64,000 bases of DNA. It comes from Halocaridina rubra (lineage: Eukaryota; Arthropoda; Malacostraca; Decapoda; Atyidae). Position numbers and translations under genes: made by a program. This document shows positions 48,429-62,990 of the stretch, piece after piece (position 1 is the stretch's first letter; each line of letters begins with the position of its first letter). The stretch spans positions 1 through 64,000 of the forward strand of contig JAXCGZ010011657.1 in assembly GCA_037179515.1 (NCBI GenBank). The letters run 5' to 3'. The notes beneath the pieces were generated by a model. The model saw nothing but the letters and a program-made list of their open reading frames with translations, had not been told where the DNA came from and ran no database searches.

Positions 48429-49906
48429 CAGTGTTCCCCCGGTTATTCGCGTTTCTTGGTTCGCATTCTCACTGTATCGCGTTTTTTTTTTTTGATAAAT
48501 TATTATTTTATTTCATGGGTATATGCAAAAATATTAAAATATTAAAAAAAAAAAAAAATTCTCAGTATTTTCATTTTTTAGTGAAAAAAACATATTTCAT
48601 TATCTAATTGATAAAAAAAGTTATTTCCCAGCCTACGAATAATAAAACAGTAAAAAATAGTAAAAAACATAAGTTTAGATAGATAGATACGTTTATTGAC
48701 CACCTCTTTTGAAAAATACAGTATAATCTTTACAAAAGGAATATTTGGTCCAAATTACAATGAATAAATACAATAGATTTTGTACAATCATCAAATAAGT
48801 AAATGAATTTTAAATTAATATACATTGTACTAATAACTGAATGATATACGTACGTACAGTATAACTCACAGTATTGCATCATGCTAAATAGTGTTTGATA
48901 GCGTACAATGTATTAGGGTGGCAGCTACGTGAGCTAGCATATATATTTATATTTCCAGTAGTTTCATGATTTTATTGATAAAAAAACGTATTTATTAGCC
49001 TAAGAATAATAAAACAGTAAAAAATAGTAAAAAACATAAATACTAACAGTATTGCAACATGCAAAATACGATACCGCTATCAGCGTTTCGGACAAAGGCT
49101 CGTTCAGTTTAATTCACGTGTGCGCCGTTCATGTTGTGCTTCTTAAACGTTTTGCTTGTGTTCGATAGCGTACAATGTATTGGGGTTGCAGCTACGTGAG
49201 CTAGCATATATATTTATATTTCCAGTAGTTTCATGATTGTATTGATAAAAAAAAAACGTATTTCTTAGCCTAAGAATAATAAAACTGTAAAAAATAGTAA
49301 AAAACATAAATACTAACAGTATTGCAACATGTAAAATACGATACCGCTATCAGCGATTCGGACAAAGGCTTCCACCATCTTCCATTGTCTCTCCTCACTT
49401 GTGTGCGCCATTCACGTTGTGCTTTTTATTATTAATATGTTTTGCTTGTGATTTTTTTACTCGCATATTTTAACCTTTGCAATGCCTCCCAAGCATCCTT
49501 CATCTTCTAAGGCTTCTTGTAGTGAGCCTAAGCGGCAAAGGAAAATGTTAACCATTGTAGATAAAGTGAAACTTAGATATGTTGAAAGAAGGAAAAAAGT
49601 TTGTGGATGTCGGCCGCTATTTTACGTAAACGTAAAAATTATTGTAAAATACTTTACCTATGTATGTCAAGTCATCATCACCTCATTCACGGTAAGTTTT
49701 CCTATCACTTTCATAAAAAATTACTTTGCTTGCTGTTATTTATAATGTAAAGGGTGTTTTTTTAACAGTACAGGAAGGGTTTATACAGTGTAAACATAAA
49801 AATAAATTAAAATATCTATGTACATATAGGCTGATCCTACTCCGTGGATTTCCTGATTCGCGCCGGGTCCCGGAACCGAACTACCGCGATAAGGGAGGTA
49901 ACACTG
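48429..49906 (+). mobile_element. Tigger derivative T6 nested in the T5 leader
   Basis: cagtgttcccccggttattc to aagggaggtaacactg, interrupting T5's cagtataactcacagtattg and flanked by TA. Holds a captured LINE tail, two leader modules, and transposase codons from ATG 49482 (MPPKHPSSSKASCSEPKRQR ... KVKLRY, then a frame-broken stretch ending cggccgctatttt at about 49622). After that come 3' repeats. The deletion junction is different from the one in T3 and T7. Confidence 0.85.
48678..48843 (-). mobile_element. Captured LINE 3' tail with (TATC)n end
   Basis: On the minus strand it reads tgtacaaaatctattgtatt ... ggtggtcaataaacg then (TATC)n: a polyadenylation-like signal followed by a simple tail, as at LINE 3' ends. 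The same block occurs in T7 (56838-57005) and T8 (58363-58540) at the same leader position. Confidence 0.65.
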
Positions 49907-50519
49907 TATAACTCACAGTATTGCATCATGTGAAATACTGTCTGATAGCGTACAATGTATTGGGGTCGCACCTACCTGAGCTAGCATATATTAAAATTTC
50001 CAGTAGTTTCATGATTTTATTGATAAAAAAACGTATTTCTTAGCCTAAGAATAATAAAACAGTAAAAAATAGTAAAAAACATAAATACTAACAGTATTGC
50101 ACCATGTAAAATACGATACTACTATCAGCGTTTTGGAAAACGAAAGGGGTCGCACATACGTGAGCTAGTGAATATTAAAATTTTCATCATTTTATTGATA
50201 AAACAAGTATTTCCTAGCCTAAGAGTAATAAAACAGTAAAAAATAGTAAAAAACATAAATTTAGATATATAACTCACAGTATTGCATCATTTGAAATACT
50301 GTCCGATAGCGTACAATGTATTGAGGTCGCACCTACGTGAGCTAGCATATATTAAAATTTCCAGTAGTTTCATGATTTTATTGATAAAAAAACGTATTTC
50401 TTGGCCTAAGAATAATAAAACAGTAAAAAAATAGTAAAAAACATAAATACTAACCGTATTGCACCATGTAAACTACGATACCGGTATCAGCGATTCGGAA
50501 AACGCAAAGGCTCTCACCT

Positions 50520-50700
50520 ACGTGAGATAGTTCATGGAATGCTATTGGCTGAAAGGTCGGGAGACGACGAATCACAGAATTGTTTTTCTGTATGTTCTGT
50601 ATCATGGGGTCTGATTGGCTTTTTCATTGAAGTTTGGTTCTCCCACCATCTTTCATTGTCTCGCCTCACTCGGTCAGTCTAACTCACGTGTGCGCCGTTC
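50520..50700 (+). promoter_or_regulatory. Candidate promoter of the Tigger T5 transposase
   Basis: Two inverted CCAAT boxes (ATTGG at 50544-50548 and 50614-50618), 70 bp apart, sit about 150-220 bp before the ATG in the only GC-richer part of the leader. No TATA box at a convincing distance. Promoter role is inferred. Confidence 0.35.
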
Positions 50701-50764
50701 ACGTTGTGCTTATTAATATGTTTTGCTTGTGATTTTTTTTCTCGCGTTAATTTAACCTTTGCAA

Positions 50765-52376
50765 TGCCTCCCAAGCATCCTTCATCTTCTAAGTCTTCTG
50801 GTAGTCAGCTTAAGGGGCAAAGGAGGATGTTAACCATAATAGATAAGGTGAAACTCTTAGATATGCTTAAAGAAGGAAAAAGGTTTACAGATGTTGGCCG
50901 CTATTTCGGCATCAATGAATCTACTGTTCGCTACATCAAAAAAGACAAGGCAAAGATTAGGAAAACAGCGACTATTTCTTTAATCAGCGAAGAGGGTCGT
51001 AACATCCCGCAATAAGGCAGTAGTGCAGATGGAAGCTGCTTTGGCCCTGTGAATTGCTGATTGCAGAAAGAAAAACATCAGCTTAGACAGCAATATCATA
51101 CAAACAAAGGGGAAGAAGCTGCACGAGACATTCGCTACAAACGAACACGTCGACGACAGTGGCGACCGTGGAGAGGAGGAGGGGAGAGAAGATATCGACG
51201 ACCCACAACCACGACCCTCCTGCGATTCTCCACCGAGGATACAATCGCTCATTGCTAGCAAGGGATGGTTTGCCAAATTTCAAAAACGCTATAGCCTAAA
51301 AAGCGTTTCAGTTTATGGAGAAGCTGCCTCTGCAGATACAGCTGCTGCAGAAAATTACATGAGCAACGACTTCAAGAAAATTATCGCCGAAGGGGAATAT
51401 GCTCCTTAGCAAGTCTTCAACATGGATGAGACTGGGTTATTTTGGAAGAGAATGCCATCTCGCACTTTTCTCTTCAAGGAAGAAGCTAAAGCCCCGGGAT
51501 TTAAAGCGCACAAAGATCGCGTTACCCTCATCATGTGCGGGAATGCTGCAGGCTTCATGTTAAAGCCTGGGCTTATCTACTAGTCAAAGAACCCTAGGGC
51601 TTTGAATAATAAAAACAAGAATCTGCTGCCAGTGTATTGGATGCATAACCCTAAGGCCTGGATCACGAAAAGCCTCACTTTGGACTGGTTTCACCAATGC
51701 TTTGTCCCTCAGGTCAAACTTTATCTTGCGGAAAAAGGCCTTGAATTTAAAATCCTTGTTTTGATGGATAATGCTGGTGGCCACGCAACTAATCTCGAAT
51801 ATGACGGTGTTCAAGTAGAGTTCCTGCCACCGAATACGACGTCACTGATTCAGCCTATGGATCAAGGCGTTATTCGTGTGTTCAAGGCCCTCTACACACG
51901 AAATGCCCTGGCGAACCTGGTTGAATCCATGGATTCGGACAAAGAATTCTCAGTGAGGACTTACTGGCGTAATTACACGATTGCCACATGCCTTCAAAAT
52001 ATTCAGAATGCAATCAAAGAGATGAAGTCGGCCACAATCAATGCCAGCTGGAAGAAATTGTGGCCCGAAGTCATCCACGACTACAAGGGATTTGCTCCTG
52101 ACGAAGTCCATAACTCGGCAGTTGCGAAAGCTGTGAAGTTGGCTGCATTGCTAGGAGGAGAAGGCTTTAAAGATATGACTCACGAAGATGTGAATGAACT
52201 GATTGACTGCCACTCGCAGCCTTTGAGTGATGAAGACTTGGAAGAAATGACCAAATCAGCGAGCGAAGAAGAGGAAGAAGAACTTCAGGAAGCGCACAAA
52301 GAAATTGAAGAACCTGGCCTTACCCTCGAATGTCTGGCAGCCTTATATGAACATGTGAAAGCAGCCCAAAAACTCT
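50765..52376 (+). pseudogene. Tigger/pogo-like transposase (element T5)
   Basis: ATG at 50765: MPPKHPSSSKSSGSQLKGQR, then a CENP-B-type psq helix-turn-helix (MLTIIDKVKLLDMLKEGKRF, VGRYFGINESTVRYIKKDK, about 50828-50955). Frameshifts between about 51000 and 51250 scramble the second DNA-binding region (KRTRRRQW...). The catalytic part is readable from about 51410: FNMDETGLFWKRMPSRTFLF, a stop at 51581, LMDNAGGHATNLE (about 51762), LPPNTTSLIQPMDQGVIRVF (about 51826), WKKLWPEVIHDYKGF, then a strongly acidic tail (SASEEEEEELQEAHKEIEEP) ending at 52376. The D, D, D catalytic set is present. It would act in the nucleus, excising TIR-bounded DNA at TA. Broken, but it was the likely trans source for the T-series in the past. 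Confidence 0.88.
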
Positions 52377-52589
52377 AGCAGGAACAGGACGATAATATGG
52401 TTCGTTCAGTGACCTTCTGCAATATTATCGACAATGCCATGACTCCTTACCAGACCATCTTCGCACAAAAGAAGAAACAGCGACAGCAACTCCCCATTAC
52501 CATGTTCATCTCCCCCAAAAAGCAGCTGTAAAGCTGTTATTGGCTGCGGAATAATTTCCTTTGGGGTCAACAAACATCATTACCACCTT

Positions 52590-52850
52590 ATTCACGGTAA
52601 GTTTACCTATCACGTACATATAAAGTTACGTTGCATGCTGTTATTTATAAAGTAAAGGGTGGTTTAACAGTGCAGGGAGGGTTTATACAGTAAACGTAAA
52701 AATAATCGTAAAATACCTATGTACATGAGTATGTCATGTCATTACCACCTTATTCACAGTAAGTTTATCTATCACTTTCATATAAATTTACGCTTGCATG
52801 CTGTTATGTATGAAGTACAGGGGGGTTTGTTAACAGTACTGGGAGGGTTT
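52590..52850 (+). repeat. Two ~160-bp repeats in the T5 3'UTR
   Basis: Units begin attcacggtaagtttaccta (about 52590) and attcacagtaagtttatcta (about 52750) and contain ttacgttgcatgctgttatt and aacagtgcagggagggttta. These are the ancestral-looking low-copy form of the arrays in T1, T2 and T9. Confidence 0.85.
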
Positions 52851-52852
52851 AT

Positions 52853-55565
52853 ACCACTATCCTCCTTTGCTTCTGCTACTGTTCTCCAAACTCCACCGAG
52901 TTTGTGTTTTTCTTTGAATATCTCTCCTCGTGCCATGAGTCCTTGCTCTCTTCTCACCCACATGCCGAAGTTCTCTACATTGGAGACTTCAATGTACACC
53001 ACAGTGAGTGGCTTCATTCTTCTCACACTGATGTGGGAGGAAGCGAGGCTCTTGCTTTCTCTATTACTCACGATTTGGAGCAAATTATCAAACATCCTAC
53101 TCGCGTTCCTGATCGTCACGAACATGCTGCAAACACTCTTGACCTATTTTTTACTTCTAACCCTTCAAACTACTCATATTCTGTGCTTTCCCTTCTTGGT
53201 AAATCTGACCTCTCCATGATCTCTGTCTCTTCCATTTTCGCTCCCCCACCACCAATCCCTCCTACTCAACGCCGCCTTTGGCACTTTGAGCGAACCCAAT
53301 ATGAAAATTTGCGTAACTTTCTCTTTGACTTCCCTTGGGATGACTACTGCTTTCGGTCCCGCAACCCTGATCGGGTAGCTGTAAAAGTTGCTGAGATCAT
53401 GACCGCGGGAATGGAGGCGTACATCCCCTCTTCTACAAAAACTTTCTCTCCCCCTAAACCTTGGTTTGACCGTGCCTGCTCCATGGCTAACCAGGCTAGG
53501 AATCAGGCTCACCGATCTTCCAAGCCTCTCCTTCCAATTTAACTCGCTCTGCTTTTATTATAGCTAGGAATCGCTGTACAGCTCACATTCGAAGGTCTAA
53601 GGCTTCCTTTATAAGAAGGAAAGCTGATGACCTTAACTCCTCTCCCACTGACAAATGCTTCTGGTCCTTAGCCAAAAACCTCTCCAAAAACTTCTGTAAC
53701 TCAAGCTTTCCCCCTCTTATTCATTCTGATGGTTCTATAGCTTGCTCTCCCACAGACAAAGACACTCTCTTTGGCTCTCATTTTTCTGCCAACTCTTCTA
53801 TCAACGATTCCAGCGCACCTGTTCCTCAGTCTTTTCCCCTCTCTAACCCTATGCCCTCCCTTATCCATTCTTCACGCAAAGTTCATAAGGTTCTTCGCTC
53901 CCTAAAGACAAACAAGGCATCTGGTCCTGATGGTATCCCTGCAAGGTTTCTTAAGGAGTTTGCAGATGAACTGGCTCCAGCGCTTTGCCGTCTTTTTCGC
54001 CTCATTCTGTCAACCAGTATCTATCCTTCATCTTGGAAGCATGCTCTAGTTCAACCTGTTCCTAAGAAGGGTGACCGCTCTATTCCTTCTAACTACCGAC
54101 CTGTTGCTCCTCCTCTATTGCTAATGTTTCCGAAACTTTGCTCAATACTCACTTCTTGAAACGCCTTGAATCTAACTCACTTATCTCCGATCACCAGTAC
54201 GGCTTCCGCAAGGCAAAATCCACTGGTGATCTCCTGTCCTATCTTACTCATGTATGGTCATCTTCTCTTAGGAACTATGGGGAATCCTTTGTCGTCGCCC
54301 TTGATATCTCTAAGGCTTTTGACAGAGTCTGGCACAAGGCTCTGTTGGCCAAACTCCCTGCCTATGGCTTTACCCCTTCTTTCTGTTCTCTGATTTCCAG
54401 TTTTCTTACTGACCGTTCTTTATCTGTAGTTGTTGATGGCGTGACATCTAGCCCTTTCTCTGTTTCCAGTGGTGTTCCATAGGGCTCTGTTCTTTCACCT
54501 ACTCTCTTCCTTCTCTTCATCAATGATCTTCTACAATCCCCATCTTCCTCTCTTCTTCATGCCTTTGCCGATGATTCTACCCTTCACTTTTCCTCTGCCT
54601 TTTCCTCACAACCTTCATCTGTTACTCGTAATCAATCTCGTATCACTCTTTCTTCTACTCTTAACTCCGATTTGCAGAGAGTATCTGCATGGGGCACTCA
54701 AAATTTAGTTAAATTCAATGCCTCCAAGACACAGTTTCTGGCTATCTCTTTATCTTCTCCTCCTGATAACCCTATTCTCTTCGAAACTAATGAAATTTAC
54801 CTTCTTAACTCTATCAATATATTAGGAATCCATATAGCCTCTAACTTGTCTTGGAGGAATCACATAATCAAAATTTCTAAATCTTCATCCAAAAAATTGG
54901 GGGTTCTGTTTCGTTTTCGTTATTACTTTTCCTCATTGCAGTTACTTAAAATTTACAAAGGTCTTATCCGCCCCTGCTTAGAATACTGCTCACACATCTG
55001 GGGTGCTTCTTCCTTTACTTATCTTCTTGATAGGGTTGAATCTAAGGCAGTCAGACTCATTAATGATCCTTCTCTTACTTCTAACCTGGATTCTCTCTCT
55101 CTTCGCCGTAAGGTATCTTCCCTTTCGCTTTTCTATCGCTACTACTTCCATCGCTGCTCTGATGAGTTGGCGAGTTGCATCCCTCCTCCACTGCCAAGGC
55201 CGCGTAACACTCGCCAGGCGGCCTCATCTCACAGGTACTGTGTGGAGATTTGTAGCTCGCGGATTGGTCGGTGCAGCGACTGCTTCTTCCCATCTACCTC
55301 CAGACTCTGGAACTCTCTTCCTCCTTCTGTCTTTCCTAATTCTTATGACCTTTCATCCTTCAAAAGCAGATCTATCGTCATCTCAGAGCCTAGTCCTCCA
55401 TATCTTTGGGTCCTCTTTACTTTGACTGTTTTTTTTCTGTCTGTCATTTTCCTTTGTGTGACATTACCTCATCTCTGCCTTGCCCTTAACCTTTTTCTTT
55501 TCCTTCGTCTTGGTATTTTCTCGTGCCCAGTCCTTTGTTGATGAGGGCAGTTTCTGCCTGCCCCG
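52853..55565 (+). mobile_element. Jockey/CR1-superfamily LINE, 5'-truncated
   Basis: About 2.7 kb inserted in the T5 3' region. Begins within the endonuclease and ends at gcagtttctgcctgccccgg. Pyrimidine-rich coding strand with Ser/Pro/Leu-rich codons, in contrast to its purine-rich, AT-rich surroundings. No clear target duplication seen. Confidence 0.8.
52904..55541 (+). pseudogene. LINE ORF2: endonuclease C-terminus and RT
   Basis: Endonuclease: EVLYIGDFNVHHSEW (about 52970), NTLDLFFTSNPSNYSY, and GKSDLSMISV where the catalytic SDH is SDL. A frameshift near 53540; RT: SLKTNKASGPDGIPARFLKE (about 53900), NYRPVA with a frameshift near 54105, HQYGFRKAKST (about 54195), VALDISKAFDRVWHKALL (about 54295), SSGVP then TAG (54481) in place of Gln, and FADDSTLHFSSAF in a further frame (about 54565). 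From 54672 to 55541 the C-terminal region is open (RVSAWGTQNLVKFNASKTQF, NILGIHIASNLSWRNHI, LIRPCLEYCSHIWGAS, RLWNSLPPSVFPNSYDLSSF). The last 60 residues are hydrophobic and probably out-of-frame 3' sequence. Inactive. Confidence 0.85.
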
Positions 55566-55618
55566 GTGTCCCACTCGCGCCGGGTCCTAGAACCGAACCT
55601 TCGTGAAAGTCAAAGGAA

Positions 55619-56585
<967 letters not shown>

Positions 56586-56588
56586 GCA

Positions 56589-58068
56589 CAGTGTTCCCCC
56601 CCCTGTATCGCTTTTCTTGGTTCGCGTTTTCACTGTACCACGGGTTTCTTTTTGGCAAATTGTTATTTTATTTTTTGGGTATACGCAAAAATATTAAAAT
56701 TGTAAAAAAAAAAAATTCTCAGTATTTTCATTTTTTAATTGAAAAAAACATATTTCATTATCTAATTGATATAAAAAATTTATTTCCCAGCCTACGAATA
56801 ATAAAACAGTAAAAAATAGTAAAAAACATAAATTTAGATAGATAGATAGATATTACGTTTATTGACCACCTCTTTTCAAAAGTATAATCTTTACAAAAGG
56901 AATATTTGGTCCAAATTACAGTGAATAAATGCAATAGATTTTGTACAATCATCAAATAAGTAAATGACTTTTAAATTAATATACATTGTACTAATATCTG
57001 AATGATATACGTACGTACAGTATAACTCACAGTATTGCATCATGAGAAATAGTGTTCGATAGCGTACAATGTATTGGGGTCGCAGCTACGTGAGCTAGCT
57101 TATATATTTATTTTCCAGTAATTTCGTGATTTTATTGATAAAAAAACGTATTTCTTAGCCTAAGGATAATAAAACAGTAAAAAATAGTAAAAAACATAAA
57201 TACTAACAGTATTGCAACATGTAAAATACGATACCGCTATCAGTGTTTCGGACAAAGGCTCGTTCAGTCTAACTCACGTGTGCGCCGTTCACGTTGTGCT
57301 TATTAAACGTTTTGCTTGAGTTCGATAGCGTACAATGTATTGGGGATGCAGCTACGTGAGCTACCATATATATTTATATTTCCAGTAGTATTTACATGAT
57401 TTTATTGATAAAAAAAACGGTAATTCTTAGCCTAAGAATAATAAAACAGTAAAATATAGTAAAAAACATAAATACTAACAGTATTGCAACATGTAAAATA
57501 CGATACCGCTATCAGCGTTTCGGACAAAGTCTTCCACCATCTTCCATTGTCTCTCCTCACTCATGTGCGCTGTTCACGTTGTGCTTATTATTATTAATAT
57601 GTTTTGCTTGTGATTTTTGTACTTGCATATTTTAACCTTTGCAATGCCTCCCAAGCATCCTTCATCTTCTAAGGCTTCTTGTAGTGAGCCTAAGCGGCAA
57701 AGGAAAATGTTAACCATAACAGATAAGGTAAGTTTGCCTATCACGTACATATAAATTTACGTTGCATGCTGTTACATATAAAGTAAAGGGTGGTGTTTTA
57801 ACAGTGCAGGGAGGGTTTATACAGTAAACGTAAAATTAATTGTAAAATACATATGTATATGAGTATGTCATATAAATTTACGCTTGCATGCTGTTATTTA
57901 TGAAGTAAAGGGTGGTTTGTTAACAGTACAGGGAGGGGTTATACAGTTTATGCAGTGTAAACGTAATAATAAATTAAAATATCTATATACATATAGGCTG
58001 ATCCTAGTCCGCGATTTTCCTGGTTCGTGCCTGGTCCCAGAACCGAACCCCCGCGATAAGGGGGGGAA

Positions 58069-58073
<5 letters not shown>
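56589..58073 (+). mobile_element. Tigger derivative T7
   Basis: cagtgttcccccccctgtat to aagggggggaacacta. Contains the captured LINE tail, two leader modules, ATG 57645 with MPPKHPSSSKASCSEPKRQR KMLTITDK, the same jump to gtaagttt as in T3, then two 3' repeats. Confidence 0.85.
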
Positions 58074-58119
<46 letters not shown>

Positions 58120-58122
<3 letters not shown>

Positions 58123-59765
58123 TGTTCCCCCGGTTATTTGCGTTTTTTGGTTCACTTTCTCACTGTATCGCGGTTTCTCTTTGGATAAATTATTATTTTA
58201 TTTTATGGGTATATGCAAAAATATTAAAATATAAAAAAAAAAATTCGGTATTTTCATTTTTTTTATTGAAAAAAAAATGTCATTATCTAATTGATAAAAA
58301 AAATTTATATCCCAGCCTACGAATAATAAAACAGTAAAAAATAGTAAAAAACATAAATTTAGATAGATAGATAGATAGATAGAAAGATACGTTTATTGAC
58401 CACCGCTTTTGAAAAGTATAATCTTTACAAAAGGAATATTTGGTCCAAATTACAATGAATAAATACCATAGATTTTGTACAATCATCGAAAAGTAAATGA
58501 ATTTTAAATTATTATACATTGTACTAATAACTGAATGCTATACGTACGTACAGTATAACTCACAGTATTGCATCATGAGAAATAGTGTTCGATAGCGTAC
58601 AATGTATTGGGGTCGCAGCTACGTGAGCTAGCATATATATTTACATTTCCAGTAGTTTCATGATTTTATTGATAAAAAAAACGTATTTCTTAGTCTAAGA
58701 ATAATAAAACAGTAAAAAATAGTAAACAGTATTGCACCACGTAAAATACGATACCGGTGTCAGTGTTTCGGAAAACGCAAAGGCTTTCACCTACGTGACC
58801 TAGTGAATATTAAAATTTTCATTATTTTATTGATAAAACAAGTATTTCCTAGCCTAAGAATAATAAAACAGTAAAAAATAGTAAAAAACATTAATTTAGA
58901 TATATGTACATACAGTATAACTCACAGTATTGCATCATGTGATATATGTAGTGTCCGATTGCTACGTGAGCTAGCATATACATAAATTTAGATATACGTA
59001 CATACCTACAGCATAACTCACAGTATTGCATCATGCGAAATAGTGTCCGATAGCTACGTGAGCTAGCATATATATTTGTATTTCCAATAGTTTCATGATT
59101 TTATTGATAAAAGAAATGTATTTCTTAGCCTAAGAATAGTAAAACAGTAAAAAATAGTAAACAGTATTGCACCACGTAAAATACGATACCGGTATCAGTG
59201 TTTCGGAAAACACAAAGGCTTTCACCTACGTGACCTAGTGAATATTAAAATTTTCGTTATTTTTTTGATAAAACAAGTATTTCCTAGCCTAAGAATAATA
59301 AAACAGTAAAAAATAGTAAAAAACATAAATTTAGATATACGTACGCACAGCATAGCTCACAGTATTGCATCATGCGATATATGTAGTGTCCGATAGCTAC
59401 GTGAGCTAGCATATATATTTATATTTCCAGTGGCTCTCACCTAGGTGAGATAGTTCATGTGTTTTTAACAGTGCAGGGAGGGTTTATACAGTACGTAAAC
59501 TTAAAAATACTTGTAAATGAGTATGTCGTGTAATTACCACTTCATTCACTGTAATTTTATCTATCACTTTCATATAAATTTACGTTGCATGCTGTTATTT
59601 ATGAAGTAAAGGGTGGTTTGTTAATACTGCAGGGAGGGTTTATACAGTGTAAACGTAAAAATAAATTAAAATATCTCTGTACACATAGGCTGATCCTACT
59701 CCGCGGTTTTCCTGGTTCGCGCCACGTCCCGGAACCGAACTACCGCGATAAGGGGGTGAACACTG
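58120..59765 (+). mobile_element. Tigger derivative T8
   Basis: cagtgttcccccggttattt to aagggggtgaacactg, in (TA)n. Made almost only of leader modules (about five, several shortened, with gctacgtgagctagcatata) and one to two 3' repeats. No transposase codons. Its right part lies within the 2.1-kb tandem duplication, so its end recurs at about 61898. Confidence 0.8.
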
Positions 59766-62700
59766 TATATATATATACAGTGTTGCCTCACTTATCGCGG
59801 TAGTTCGGTTCCCGGACCCGGCGCGAACCAGGAAATCCGCGAAGTAGGATCCGCCTATATGTACATAGATATTTTAATATATTTTTACGTTTACACTGTA
59901 TAAACCCTCCCTGCATTGTTAAAAAAACACCCTTTACATTATAAATAACAGCAAGCAACATAAATTTTTATGAAAGTGATAGATAAAATTACGGTGAATG
60001 AGGTGATAATGACGTGACATACATACTCATTTACAATTATTTTTTCGTTTACGTACTGTATAAAACCTCTCTGCACTGTTAAAAAAAATACCCTTAACAT
60101 TATAGATAACAGCAAGCAACGTAAATTTTTATGAAAGTGATAGGAAAACTTACCGTGAATGTGATGATGACGTGACATACATACTCATTTACAATTATTT
60201 TTTCGTTTACGTACTGTATAAACCCTCCCTGTACTGTTAAAAAAACACCCATTACATTATAAATAACAGCAAGCAACGTAAATTTTTATGAAAGTGATAG
60301 ATAAAATTACGGTGAATGAGGTGATAGTGACGTGACATACATACTCATTTACAATTATTTTTTTTGTTTACGTACTGTATAAACCCTCCCTGAACTGTTA
60401 AAAAACCACCTTTTACATTATAAATAACAGCAAGCAAAGTAAATTTTTATGAAAGTGATAGATAAAATTACGGTGAATGAGGTGATAATGACGTGACATA
60501 CATACTCATTTACAATTATTTTTTCGTTTACGTACTGTATAAACCCTCCCTGCACTGTTAAAAAAACACCCTTTACATTATAAATAACAGCAAGCAACGT
60601 AAATTTTTATGAAAGTGATAGATAAAATTATGGTGAATGAGGTGATAATGACGTGACATACATACTTATTTACAATTATTTTTTCGATTACGTACTGTAT
60701 AAACCCTCCCTGCACTGTTAAAAAAACACCCTTTACATTATAAATAACAGCAAGCAAAGTAAATTTTTATGAAAGTGATAGATAAAATTACGGTGAATGA
60801 GGTGATAATGACGTGACATACATACTGATTTACAATTATTTTTTCGTTTACGTACTGTATTGCACCACGTAAAATACGATACCGGTGTCAGTGTTTCGGA
60901 AAACGCAAAGGCTTTCACATACGTGACCTAGTGAATATTAAAATTTTCATTATATTTTTGATAAAACAAGTATTTCCTAGCCTAAGAATAATAAAACAGT
61001 AAAAAATAGTAAAAAACATTAATTTAGATATAAGTACATACAGTATAACTCACAGTATTGCATCATGTGATATATGTAGTGTCCGATTGCTACGTGAGCT
61101 AGCATATACATAAATTTAGATATACGTACGTACCTACAGCATAACTCACAGTATTGCATCATGCGAAATAGTGTCCGATAGCTACGTGAGCTAGCATATA
61201 TATTTATATTTCCAATAGTTTCATGATTTTATTGATAAAAGAAATGTATTTCTTAGCCTAAGAATAGTAAAACGGTAAAAAATAGTAAACAGTATTGCAC
61301 CACGTAAAATACGATACCGGTATCAGTGTTTCGGAAAACACAAAGGCTCTCACCTACGTGACCTAGTGAATATTAAAATTTTTGTTATTTTATTGATAAA
61401 ACAAGTATTTCCTAGCCTAAGAATAATAAAACAGTAAAAAATAGTAAAAAACATAAATTTAGATATACGTACGCACAGCATAACTCACAGTATTGCATCA
61501 TGCGATATATGTAGTGTCCGATAGCTACGTGAGCTAGCATATATATTTATATTTCCAGTAGCTCTCACCTAGGTGAGATAGTTCATGTTTTTTTAACAGT
61601 GCAGGGAGGGTTTATACAGTACGTAAACTTAAAAATACTTGTAAATGAGTATGTCGTGTAATTACCACTTCATTCACCGTAATTTTATCTATCACTTTCA
61701 TATAAATTTACGTTGCATGCTGTTATTTATGAAGTAAAGGGTGGTTTGTTAATACTACTACAGGGAGGGTTTATACAGTGTAAACGTAAAATTAAATTAA
61801 AATATCTCTGTACACATAGGCTGATCCTACTCCGCGGTTTTCCTGGTTTGCGCCACGTCCCGGAACCGAACTACCGCGATAAGGGGGTGAACACTGTATA
61901 TATATATATACAGTGTTGCCTCACTTATCGCGGTAGTTCGGTTCCGGGACCCGGCGCGAACCAGGAAATCCGCGAAGTAGGATCCGCCTATATGTACATA
62001 GATATTTTAATATATTTTTACGTTTACACTGTATAAACCCTCCCTGCACTGTTAAAAAAACACCCTTTACATTATAAATAACAGCAAGCAACGTAAATTT
62101 TTATGAAAGTGATAGATAAAATTACGGTGAATGAGGTGATAAGGACGTGACATACATACTCATTTACAATTATTTTTTCGTTTACGTACTGTATAAAACC
62201 TCTCTGCACTGTTAAAAAAAACACCCTTAACATTATAGATAACAGCAAGCAACGTAAATTTTTATGAAAGTGATAGGAAAACTTACCGTGAATGTGATGA
62301 TGACGTGACATACATACTCATTTACAATTATTTTTTCGTTTATGTACTGTATAAACCCTCCCTGCACTGTTAAAAAAACACCCATTACATTATAAATAAC
62401 AGCAAGCAACGTAAATTTTTATGAAAGTGATAGATAAAATTACGGTGAATGAGGTGATAATGACGTGACATACATACTCATTTACAATTATTTTTTTCTT
62501 TACGTACTGTATAAACCCTCCCTGAACTGTTAAAAAACCACCTTTTACATTATAAATAACAACAAGCAAAGTAAATTTTTATGAAAGTGATTGATAAAAT
62601 TACGGTGAATGAGGTGATAATGACGTGACATACATACTCATTTACAATTATTTTTTCGTTTTCGTACTGTATAAACCCTCCCTGCACTGTTAAAAAAACA

Positions 62701-62990
62701 CCCTTTACATTATAAATAACAGCAAGCAACGTAAATTTTTATGAAAGTAATAGATAAAATTACGGTGAATGAGGTGATAATGACGTGACATACATACTCA
62801 TTTACAATTATTTTTTCGTTTACGTACTGTATAAACCCTCCCTGCACTGTTAAAAAAACACCCTTTACATTATAAATAACAGCAAGCAACGTAAATTTTT
62901 ATGAAAGTGATAGATAAAATTATGGTGAATGAGGTGATAATGACGTGACATAAATACTCATTTACAATTATTTTTTCGTTTACGTACTGT
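58731..62990. repeat. Tandem duplication of about 2.13 kb
   Basis: 58731-60858 and 60859-about 62990 are the same sequence in direct order: attgcaccacgtaaaatacg at 58731 and 60859, and cagtgttgcctcacttatcg at 59778 and 61911. Each unit holds the right part of T8, the inverted Tigger ends and an inverted array of ~160-bp repeats. The junction (gtactgtat|tgcacc) shares GTAT with both parents. Only scattered differences are seen, so it is recent. Confidence 0.88.
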
